Positions 7,984 to 12,773 of a DNA stretch of 12,773 nt are shown in pieces (the stretch's first letter is position 1; each line of letters opens with the position of its first letter). The notes under the pieces are model-generated. The model was given only the letters and a program-made list of their open reading frames with translations, was not told where the DNA came from and did no database searches. Made by a program: the position numbers and the translations under genes. This DNA is from JBCBWG01 sp964579305 (GTDB taxonomy: Bacteria; Pseudomonadota; Alphaproteobacteria; Rhizobiales; Hyphomicrobiaceae), in assembly GCA_964579305.1 (NCBI GenBank), contig CAZOGY010000100.1, positions 1 to 12,773 of the forward strand. Direction: 5' to 3'.

Positions 7984-8604
7984 TCAGTGGGCAAAGATAT
8001 CCATGTCGTCAAAACCAGCCAGATCCAGCGCAGCGCGGGTCGGCAAGAATTCGAACGCGGCGTGCGCCAGTGCCGTGCGGCCCTCTCGCTCAAGCATGGC
8101 ATCCAACCGCGCCTTAAGCGCATGCAGGTGCAAAACGTCCGACGCCGCGTAGGCCTGTTGTTGCTGACTTAACGTGTCAGCCGCCCAATCGGAGCTCTGT
8201 TGCTGCTTTGAGAGTTCAACGCCTGCCAGTTCAGAGCAGAGATCTTTCAAACCGTGGCGATCGGTGTACGTGCGAACCAACTTCGACGCGATCTTGGTGC
8301 AGTAGATCGGCGCGACATCGACGCCGAGATGGTGCTTGAGAACAGCCACATCGAACCGCGCGAAATGAAACAGTTTCAACACGTTTTTGTCTGCCAAAAG
8401 CGCCTTCAGGTTCGGCGCATCATAGCCGCCTTGCGAGACCTGGACGAGGTGAGCCGTCCCGTCGCCGGAGGACAGCTGTATCACGCACAATCGATCACGA
8501 TGTGGTTTCAGGCCCAACGTTTCCGTGTCGACCGCAACAATGCTGCCAAACTCCAGACCGTCAGGCAGATCGCCGCGATGCAATGTTATGTTGGCCTGTG
8601 CCAT
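7984..8604 (-). CDS. nrnC: Diribonuclease NrnC (short RNase D-type DEDDy exonuclease)
   Basis: A 206-residue 3'-5' exonuclease with the RNase D fold but no HRDC domains. Length and sequence match the alphaproteobacterial NrnC group, which degrades nano-RNAs/dinucleotides to mononucleotides and stands in for oligoribonuclease (Orn). Catalytic DEDDy residues are visible: D26 and E28 in VAVDTETLG, D85 in HFARFD, and Y152 with D156 in YAASDVLHLH. Also typical are CTKIASKLVRTYTDRHGLK (102-120), KQQQSSDWA (133-141) and the terminal DIFAH. The ATG at 8604 has purine-rich GGGAGACGAGAG upstream. It lies immediately upstream of the LPS export genes on the same strand, 121 bases from the fused lptC-lptA, an arrangement common in this order. 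Databases often call it 'ribonuclease D'; the NrnC assignment is from recalled family features. Confidence 0.92.
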   Translation of the reverse strand: MAQANITLHRGDLPDGLEFGSIVAVDTETLGLKPHRDRLCVIQLSSGDGTAHLVQVSQGGYDAPNLKALLADKNVLKLFHFARFDVAVLKHHLGVDVAPIYCTKIASKLVRTYTDRHGLKDLCSELAGVELSKQQQSSDWAADTLSQQQQAYAASDVLHLHALKARLDAMLEREGRTALAHAAFEFLPTRAALDLAGFDDMDIFAH

Positions 8605-8736
8605 GGCTCTCGTCTCCCGCTTTCACACCTGATCTGGGCGTGTTGCATACAGGCGAAAGCGGCGAAAGCCCCACGGCCGGCGTAGTCCGCAGCAATTCGC
8701 GGCGCGCGCGGACGCAGGATGTTGTCAGGTGGGTCT

Positions 8737-8745
8737 AAAAGAAAA
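8737..8745 (-). terminator. T-rich tract directly after tRNA-Leu
   Basis: On the minus strand the CCA end of the tRNA is followed at once by TTTTCTTTT. A U-rich tract right after the strong tRNA structure may end or attenuate transcription before nrnC. No separate hairpin is seen, so this is a weak call. Confidence 0.35.
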
Positions 8746-8830
8746 TGGTGTCCAGGAGAGGACTCGAACCTCCACGCCTCGCGGCGCCAGTACCTGAAAC
8801 TGGTGCGTCTACCAATTCCGCCACCTGGAC
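8746..8830 (-). tRNA. tRNA-Leu (anticodon CAG)
   Basis: Cloverleaf drawn by hand on the minus strand, 85 nt with encoded CCA. The acceptor stem pairs GTCCAGG (8830-8824) with CCTGGAC (8756-8750), followed by discriminator A and CCA. The D region has the Leu-typical TGGCGGAATTGGTAGACGC. The anticodon stem is CCAGT/ACTGG with loop TTCAGGT, giving anticodon CAG, which reads CUG codons. A long variable arm (GCGCCGCGAGGCGT region) marks a class II tRNA. The T arm contains GGTTCGAGTCC. All stems pair cleanly. Confidence 0.97.
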
Positions 8831-8842
8831 AATGAGACGGCG

Positions 8843-8871
8843 TAGCTAAGGGCCGCGGGCTGGCCTGTCAA
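8843..8871 (-). promoter_or_regulatory. Probable promoter of tRNA-Leu
   Basis: On the minus strand a perfect TTGACA (8871-8866) is followed after 17 bases by TAGCTA (8848-8843), 12 bases before the mature tRNA 5' end. The spacing and short leader suit a tRNA promoter. The -10 box matches the consensus only in its first two bases. Confidence 0.5.
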
Positions 8872-8908
8872 CGGTTTCCTTGCGTTACACTCGAGAACGC
8901 CAACGCAC

Positions 8909-8930
8909 TGACGGTGCAATGACGGTGCAA
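8909..8930. repeat. 11-bp perfect tandem direct repeat
   Basis: TGACGGTGCAA occurs twice back to back (8909-8919 and 8920-8930). It lies in the gap between tRNA-Leu (minus) and the NDUFA9-like gene (plus), about 38 bases upstream of the putative tRNA -35 box. A duplicated protein-binding site or a simple local duplication are both possible. Confidence 0.6.
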
Positions 8931-9035
8931 AGCCGCGCTCTGCTTGTTGGCCGCGCACAAACCGGCCCGGGCTGAAGCGCTTCACAGCCGCAAGGCTGCC
9001 GTGTATCCGTCGCGGCGACATCACACAGGCAATGC

Positions 9036-9051
9036 GCAGCGGCAACGCTGC
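9036..9051 (+). other. Perfect hairpin with GCAA tetraloop in the leader of the NDUFA9-like gene
   Basis: GCAGCG and CGCTGC form a 6-bp stem closed by a GCAA (GNRA) loop, about 40 bases upstream of the start codon at 9092. No T-tract follows, so it is not an intrinsic terminator. If transcribed it would be a stable leader structure; any function is unknown. Confidence 0.35.
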
Positions 9052-9091
9052 TGCAACTGGCTTGCCACGCAACGACTTTAGGACCTGCTCC

Positions 9092-10069
9092 ATGACCGCA
9101 CCCGACGCGCCCCTGGCAACGATTTTTGGCGGCTCCGGTTTTGTTGGACGCTATGCCGTTCAAGCTTTAGCCAAGCGCGGCTGGCGCGTGCGCGCCGCAG
9201 TCCGTCGGCCCGACTTGGCTGGGCACTTGCAGCCCATGGGCGTCGTCGGCCAGATCCATGCCGTGCAAGCCAACGTGCGCCACCCCGACAGCGTTGCCGC
9301 CGCCGTTGATGGCGCTGACGCGGTCGTCAATCTCGTCGGCATTCTTGCAGCATCCGGCAAGCAGTCCTTTCCAGCGCTCCAGCACAAGGGCGCTGAAACC
9401 ATCGCAAAGGCAGCCAAGGCGGCCGGCGCACGTCAATTGGTACAAGTCTCAGCGATCGGGGCCGATCCGAAATCGAAAGCCGCCTATGCGCGCACTAAGG
9501 CGCTTGGCGAACAGGCCGTGCTTGCTGCTTTCCCAGAAGCCGTGATTTTGCGCCCCTCAATCGTGTTCGGACCCGAGGACGAATTCTTCAATCGCTTTGC
9601 TGAAATGGCGACGTTCTCTCCGATACTGCCTTTGATCGGCGGCGGCGGCACGCGGTTTCAGCCGGTCTATGTTGGCGATGTTGCAGATGCGATTGCCCGC
9701 GCCTGCGAAGGCCAGGCAAAACCCGGAACGATCTACGAACTCGGCGGCCCGGAAATCGCGACGTTCCGTGGGCTCATGAAAAAGACAATGGAATGGTCGG
9801 GCCGCCCGCGCGCGCTGATTTCCCTGCCGTTTTGGGCAGCCAAATTTCAAGCGCTCCTGACCAAGCCGCTCCCCAGTGGTTTGCGACCGATCACCGTTGA
9901 CCAGGTCCGCATGCTGCAAACCGACAACGTGGTTTCGCAAGAGGCCAAGGATGAGGGGCGCACACTTGCCGATCTCGGCATCACGCCAGCCACCGCCATG
10001 TCTGCGATCGTGCCGGACTATCTTGCCCGCTTTCGTCCCAAAGGGCAGTTCGCCGACTATCGCAGCTGA
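9092..10069 (+). CDS. Complex I NDUFA9-family protein (atypical NAD(P)-binding SDR)
   Basis: 325 residues with an N-terminal Rossmann fold: the nucleotide-binding loop GGSGFVG is at residues 13-19, and NLVGILA near 80-86 ends the fourth strand. Y132 and K136 in YARTK match the YxxxK of active short-chain dehydrogenases, and RPSIVFGPEDEFFNRFA near 154-170 is characteristic of the NDUFA9 (39-kDa complex I subunit)-like group. In mitochondria NDUFA9 is an accessory complex I subunit that binds NADPH. Bacterial relatives are usually free-standing and annotated as NAD-dependent epimerase or complex I NDUFA9 family; their true role is not settled. The ATG at 9092 is favoured over an in-frame ATG at 9032 because AGGA sits 8 bases before it and the Rossmann fold starts right after. 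No nuo gene is in the window. It is transcribed towards the DUF1150/hsp20 pair. Confidence 0.88.
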   Translation: MTAPDAPLATIFGGSGFVGRYAVQALAKRGWRVRAAVRRPDLAGHLQPMGVVGQIHAVQANVRHPDSVAAAVDGADAVVNLVGILAASGKQSFPALQHKGAETIAKAAKAAGARQLVQVSAIGADPKSKAAYARTKALGEQAVLAAFPEAVILRPSIVFGPEDEFFNRFAEMATFSPILPLIGGGGTRFQPVYVGDVADAIARACEGQAKPGTIYELGGPEIATFRGLMKKTMEWSGRPRALISLPFWAAKFQALLTKPLPSGLRPITVDQVRMLQTDNVVSQEAKDEGRTLADLGITPATAMSAIVPDYLARFRPKGQFADYRS

Positions 10070-10084
10070 CGCGCGCACCCAACC

Positions 10085-10114
10085 AAACAAAAAAGCCACC
10101 GGCATCCGGTGGCT
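10085..10114 (-). terminator. Intrinsic terminator of the hsp20-DUF1150 unit
   Basis: A perfect 9-bp stem (AGCCACCGG, 10094-10102, with CCGGTGGCT, 10106-10114) has a 3-base loop. On the minus strand it is followed by TTTTT, then GTTTGG, the classic layout. It lies 38 bases past the DUF1150 stop codon. On the plus strand no T-tract follows, so for the converging NDUFA9-like gene (stop at 10069) it would be only a weak barrier. Confidence 0.85.
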
Positions 10115-10152
10115 CTCCTGCAGGCGCGATCAATTTGTTCGCGGCGTCCAGC

Positions 10153-10443
10153 TCAGTGGACCGTTGCAATTTCCAGGTCATCGCTGATGGCGTGTTCAAT
10201 GGCGACACCGCGATCATCGGTCAGAGCGATCGGTTGACCGTCGGCTCCGTGCAGCGCAAACAAATTCAGGCCTTCCGGCAAGTCCTCGATATTTGGGAAC
10301 GCTGCCATGGCTTCGCTCGACGTCATTTCGCGAATATAGGCCACTTCACCGTCACCGATCAGCGCAAGCTCTTCTTTGGTGACCAGTGGGCCGGCCATCT
10401 GTTCGTCGAAATGGGGATCGATCTCACTTTTCCGGGTCGTCAT
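10153..10443 (-). CDS. DUF1150 family protein
   Basis: A small acidic protein of 96 residues, cytoplasmic by appearance (no signal peptide or membrane segment). It matches the DUF1150 family of Alphaproteobacteria: VTKEELALIGDGEVAYIREM near residues 21-40 and LFALHGADGQPIALTDDRG near 61-79 followed by a short C-terminus. Function unknown. The ATG at 10443 has a near-perfect AAGGAGAGG 6 bases upstream, which decides the start over the longer frame to 10515. The gene follows hsp20 by 120 bases on the same strand and ends at a strong terminator, so co-transcription with hsp20 is likely. The repeated pairing with Hsp20 in this class suggests a stress or protein quality-control link, which is inference. 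Confidence 0.9.
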   Translation of the reverse strand: MTTRKSEIDPHFDEQMAGPLVTKEELALIGDGEVAYIREMTSSEAMAAFPNIEDLPEGLNLFALHGADGQPIALTDDRGVAIEHAISDDLEIATVH

Positions 10444-10563
10444 GTCGCCTCTCCTTGAGCCGAAGTCCCGCCTGCCCGTTTTACAGACTGCCAGCAGGGG
10501 TACGTGAGCGCGCACACTTTCCGATCGTTGCCCGATTCGTATGAGCGCGCTGTGTCGCTGGCA

Positions 10564-10998
10564 TCACTCCTGATCAAGCCGCTCGCCGATCTCAATGCGT
10601 TGCACGGACTTCTCCGGCAAGATGCGAACCAGATCGATCGCGAGTAGACCGTTGGCGAGTTCCGCTTGCTCGATTTCGATGCCGTCAGCCAGCACAAACG
10701 AGCGCTGGAATTGACGGGCGGCGATCCCACGGTGCAGGTATTCACGCTCGCCATCGTCAACTTGGCGGCCCCGCACGATGAGTTGGCGGTCTTCCACCAC
10801 CACCTCAAGCTGGTCCTTGCGAAACCCTGCAACGGCAAGCGTAATGCGCAGCCGTTCGCCGGAACCGTCCGAACCTGCCAATCGCTCGATATTGTAAGGG
10901 GGATAGCCATCACCACCCTTGCTCGCGCGATCGAGAAGGCGTTCCATCTCCTCAAAACCGAGAAACATGGGATGCGACAAGAGCGACATGCGCGACAT
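10564..10998 (-). CDS. Small heat shock protein, Hsp20/alpha-crystallin family
   Basis: ATP-independent holdase chaperone that binds unfolding proteins during heat stress and passes them to DnaK/ClpB; forms large oligomers in the cytoplasm. 144 residues. The N-terminal arm (MSRMSLLSHPMFLGFEEMERLLDR) resembles the IbpA-like rhizobial class, and the linker GYPPYNIERL (31-40) is typical. The alpha-crystallin domain spans about 35-130, with LAVAGFRKDQLEV near 54-66 and the conserved AELANGLLAIDL near 112-123. The C-terminal I-x-I assembly motif is I135-E-I137. The ATG at 10998 is chosen because AAAGGG lies about 10 bases upstream; an ATG at 10989 is possible, and the frame to 11127 would run through the leader and promoter. 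It is preceded by an RpoH-type promoter and a structured leader and followed by DUF1150. Confidence 0.94.
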   Translation of the reverse strand: MSRMSLLSHPMFLGFEEMERLLDRASKGGDGYPPYNIERLAGSDGSGERLRITLAVAGFRKDQLEVVVEDRQLIVRGRQVDDGEREYLHRGIAARQFQRSFVLADGIEIEQAELANGLLAIDLVRILPEKSVQRIEIGERLDQE

Positions 10999-11090
10999 GA
11001 CGAGGCTGCCCTTTGCAAAGAAGCGACATAAGGGTCCGGCCCTTGCGGGCGCCGGCAGACTAAGCCACAGCCTCTCAAGAGGCCTGTGGC
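10999..11090 (-). promoter_or_regulatory. Structured hsp20 5' leader, ROSE-like RNA thermometer candidate
   Basis: Three successive hairpins fill the roughly 95-base leader. First (11090-11064): GCCACAG/CTGTGGC outer stem and CCTC/GAGG inner stem with a one-base bulge and a TTGA loop. Second (11055-11036): GCCC/GGGC around GCAA, with an outer CCG/CGG stem and a two-base bulge. Third (11024-11005): GCT/AGC, then a U-C mismatch, then CTTT/AGGG (two G-U pairs) around a GCAA loop; this pairs the ribosome-binding AGGG. UCGCU, which overlaps the start of the third hairpin, fits the ROSE signature U(U/C)GCU. A weak stem with mismatch and G-U pairs over the ribosome site, after stable upstream hairpins, is how ROSE elements of rhizobial small heat shock genes work. 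Folding was done by eye; melting behaviour is untested. Confidence 0.6.
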
Positions 11091-11100
11091 GTTGATTAGC

Positions 11101-11128
11101 ATATGGGCACGCCCGCTTCCTGTTCAAT
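11101..11128 (-). promoter_or_regulatory. RpoH (sigma-32)-type heat-shock promoter for hsp20
   Basis: On the minus strand ATTGAAC (11128-11122) is followed after 14 bases by CCCATAT (11107-11101). This fits the sigma-32 pattern CTTGAAA, 11-16 bases, CCCCATNT closely. The expected transcription start, near 11094, falls just before the first leader hairpin, which supports both calls. Confidence 0.65.
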
Positions 11129-11163
11129 GTTGCAGCGCATTGTCATGGCTTTGACGAGGCATC

Positions 11164-11230
11164 CAGCGCCGCGCCAACAGACCAAACGCACCCACGCAAT
11201 CGTGTCTGACCATGCCATCGCCGCGCCAAC
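11164..11230. repeat. 15-bp direct repeat pair in the hsp20/transporter intergenic region
   Basis: CA-N-CGCCGCGCCAAC occurs at 11164-11178 and 11216-11230, with one mismatch in 15 and a start-to-start distance of 52 bases (about five helical turns). Both copies lie upstream of the hsp20 promoter and just upstream of the transporter start at 11261. They could be paired regulator sites or chance GC-rich similarity. Confidence 0.5.
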
Positions 11231-11260
11231 GCGTCCCCTTCAGCACAGGCAGAAAGCCGC

Positions 11261-11992
11261 TTGACGTTCGATCACATCCTGATCCTCGCTGGTGGTTTCG
11301 CCGGCGGTTTTATTTCCGGTCTCACCGGCTTTGGAACGGGCCTCACCGCCATGCCCTTTTGGCTCGCCGCGACGCCGCCGGTGATTGCGGCGCAGCTTGC
11401 TGCGGCTGGCGGCGCGATTGGCCAGATCCAGACAATCCATGCCATTTGGCCATCGGTCCGCTGGAGCCACGTAGGCCATTTCGTGATCGCCGGGCTGATT
11501 GGAGTGCCGATTGGCACACTGCTCTTGCCCATGATCCCCGAGCGCTTGTTCAAACTTGGGATCGGGCTCTTTCTGATAACATTTTGCAGCTTCATGCTCG
11601 CGGCACGCGGCAGATGGCTGCTCACCACGCGGCGCCCAATTGGCGATATCCTCGTTGGTTTCGGCGGCGGCGTCATGGCCGGCGTCTCCGGCCTTTCCGG
11701 CCCACTTCCGATCGTTTGGGCAACGCTCCATGACTGGACGCGCAACGACAAGCGCGCGCTTTTCCAGGTTTTCAATCTGACAATCCTCGTGGCGATGCTG
11801 GCGGCATCTGCCGTAGCCGGTCTCATGACGCGCGATTTCTTCCTCGCCTTGGCGTTCGCGGTGCCCGGAACAATCGTTGGCAGCCATGTCGGGATGGCCA
11901 CGTTCCGCCGCCTCGATGCGCGCGGTTTCGACCGCATCGTATTGGCAATTCTCATAATTTCAGGCGTGGTCTTGGTTGCAACAAACAGCTAG
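11261..11992 (+). CDS. TauE/SafE (TSUP) family membrane transporter
   Basis: A 243-residue hydrophobic inner-membrane protein with about 7-8 predicted membrane segments. Members of this family are thought to move small organic or sulfur anions such as sulfite, sulfonates or sulfoacetate; the substrate here is unknown. The two family half-repeats are visible: GGFISGLTGFGTGLTAMPFW near residues 15-34 and GGVMAGVSGLSGPLPIVWA near 136-154, each a glycine-rich segment. The start must be the TTG at 11261: the only upstream in-frame sequence back to the TGA at 11207 has no ATG or GTG, and the next ATG (MPFW) would remove the first membrane segment. Upstream AGGCAG is a weak ribosome site, so low expression is plausible. 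Transcribed divergently from hsp20 with no linked sulfur-metabolism gene in view. Confidence 0.88.
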   Translation: MTFDHILILAGGFAGGFISGLTGFGTGLTAMPFWLAATPPVIAAQLAAAGGAIGQIQTIHAIWPSVRWSHVGHFVIAGLIGVPIGTLLLPMIPERLFKLGIGLFLITFCSFMLAARGRWLLTTRRPIGDILVGFGGGVMAGVSGLSGPLPIVWATLHDWTRNDKRALFQVFNLTILVAMLAASAVAGLMTRDFFLALAFAVPGTIVGSHVGMATFRRLDARGFDRIVLAILIISGVVLVATNS

Positions 11993-12050
11993 TGCCGCAG
12001 GCACGCCCATCGCCACATTCCTGCTCACACCGCGAACGATACCTCCGCCA

Positions 12051-12073
12051 GCACCACGAGTTGGGGGTGGTGC
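12051..12073 (+). other. Hairpin in the leader of the exported six-cysteine protein gene
   Basis: GCACCAC (12051-12057) and GTGGTGC (12067-12073) form a perfect 7-bp stem with a 9-base loop, about 37 bases upstream of the start codon at 12110. No T-tract follows. It may be a leader structure or an inverted-repeat operator; nothing decides between them. Confidence 0.35.
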
Positions 12074-12109
12074 GAGAACCATGCGTTGTAACGATCGGGG
12101 GATCAGAAC

Positions 12110-12763
12110 ATGACACTGCGTATCAAGCTGGCGGCATCGGTTGGATTTGTAGCAACCGCGCTGTTTGTGATTGGCACAACGGCGGCAACCGCTCAGGTCT
12201 TGACGGGTGACGGCAAAATCAAACTGACGCCGGAAGAAATTGCAGAACGCGAGGGCCGCAAAGCGTGTAAAGTGCGCATTTGCAAGGCCTTTCGCGTGAA
12301 AGAAGCGGGCGATGACATTGCCTGTAATGTCGTCAAGTCGTGGCGCAAATCACAGCTCGAGCGGCTCGCCAACAAGGCTCGCGTGTCATGGCCATGGGGC
12401 AAGGTCCGCTGCGTGACCGACATCGACCTGCCGCGCGCTGACATGATTAAGGCGATGACCGAGCCAAAGCATGAACTCGTACTGAAAAAGCATACGGTTT
12501 CTTGCACGATCGCGCGCGAGAAAGAGACCGACGAGATCAAGTTCTCGTTCGCGCCAAAGGTCGTTTTCGAGAACGGCAAGGCTGTGAAGGCTGCGTTGAA
12601 CTGGGGTGACATCACCGCGCCAACGCTCATGAAGAGCGCGATGTGGACCGCAACGGCCACCGACAACACCTTCAATTTCCTAGAAAGCTCGATCGTTGAG
12701 GACATCAATAAGTTCATCACCGACCGCTGCGACGAAGTGAAGGACGAGTGGCAGCAGGGCTAA
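12110..12763 (+). CDS. Exported protein of unknown function with six cysteines
   Basis: I do not recognise this family. 217 residues. Residues 1-28 form a clear Sec signal peptide: Lys/Arg at 4-6, a hydrophobic core at 8-22 (AASVGFVATALFVIG), and a likely signal peptidase I cut after A28 in ATA-Q. The mature protein, about 189 residues, has six cysteines (53, 58, 72, 101, 132, 207), an even number that suggests up to three disulfides in the periplasm. C53 and C58 sit in a short basic segment (ACKVRICKAFRVKE). It is Lys-rich, with beta-prone stretches near 122-164 (KKHTVSCTI, KFSFAPKVVF) and helical ends, and has no membrane anchor after the signal. The start ATG has GGGGGA 7 bases upstream. 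It follows the transporter by 117 bases on the same strand; a functional link is not shown. Confidence 0.85.
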   Translation: MTLRIKLAASVGFVATALFVIGTTAATAQVLTGDGKIKLTPEEIAEREGRKACKVRICKAFRVKEAGDDIACNVVKSWRKSQLERLANKARVSWPWGKVRCVTDIDLPRADMIKAMTEPKHELVLKKHTVSCTIAREKETDEIKFSFAPKVVFENGKAVKAALNWGDITAPTLMKSAMWTATATDNTFNFLESSIVEDINKFITDRCDEVKDEWQQG

Positions 12764-12773
12764 AGCGTGTCGC

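Noticed and set aside
9557..10105. 182-codon minus-strand frame opposite the NDUFA9-like gene
   Set aside because: Antisense shadow with no domain signature. The plus strand carries the Rossmann and RPSIVFGPED motifs.
11240..11955. 215- and 227-codon minus-strand frames opposite the transporter
   Set aside because: Both are shadows: highly charged or Pro/Arg-rich translations. The plus-strand frame encodes a coherent membrane protein.
11992..12004. Small hairpin GTGCC/GGCAC overlapping the transporter stop codon
   Set aside because: Only five base pairs and no following T-tract, so it is not supported as a terminator.
1..12773. Mobile element, CRISPR array, toxin-antitoxin or phage-defence system
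   Set aside because: No transposase or integrase motifs, no regularly spaced repeats, no terminal inverted repeats, and no target duplication at the tRNA-Leu. The gene content is typical core chromosome.

Overview
The window looks like chromosomal DNA of a GC-rich alphaproteobacterium, most likely of the order Hyphomicrobiales (Rhizobiales). The reasons are gene order and family type: an NrnC-type short RNase D, lipopolysaccharide (LPS) export genes, rpoN, a long hibernation factor and ptsN lie in a row on the minus strand; an Hsp20 gene is paired with a DUF1150 gene; and there is a free-standing NDUFA9-like protein. The genus cannot be told from this sequence. I see no insertion sequence, prophage, CRISPR array or island boundary; this is mostly core genome.

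Minus-strand block, about 8830 down to 53. In transcription order: tRNA-Leu(CAG) with a likely promoter; nrnC (diribonuclease); one very long gene joining LptC and LptA-type domains; lptB (ATPase of the LPS exporter) with a long low-complexity N-terminal extension; rpoN (sigma-54); hpf (long ribosome hibernation factor, with a possible promoter of its own); ptsN (EIIA-Ntr); and a polysaccharide deacetylase. The block links outer-membrane LPS transport, nitrogen/carbon signalling and ribosome dormancy.

Middle, about 8831-10120. A plus-strand atypical short-chain dehydrogenase of the complex I NDUFA9 family runs divergently from tRNA-Leu. It converges on a heat-shock pair (hsp20, then DUF1150), which ends at a strong intrinsic terminator at about 10085-10114.

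Heat-shock control region, about 10999-11128. hsp20 has a good RpoH (sigma-32)-type promoter and a roughly 95-nt leader of successive hairpins. The last hairpin holds the ribosome-binding site, which resembles a ROSE-type RNA thermometer.

Right end, about 11261-12763. A TauE/SafE-type membrane transporter starting at TTG, then an exported protein of unknown function with six cysteines, both on the plus strand.

The most unusual item is the single 717-codon frame in which the LptC anchor domain and two OstA/LptA-like domains form one polypeptide, so that part of the periplasmic LPS bridge would be covalently continuous. The second is the combined promoter and RNA-thermometer arrangement at hsp20. 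No stretch over about 300 bases lacks a gene. The longest gaps (1226-1503, 2656-2869, 8831-9091, 11129-11260) hold only the regulatory elements and repeats listed; 1226-1503 shows nothing I can support.
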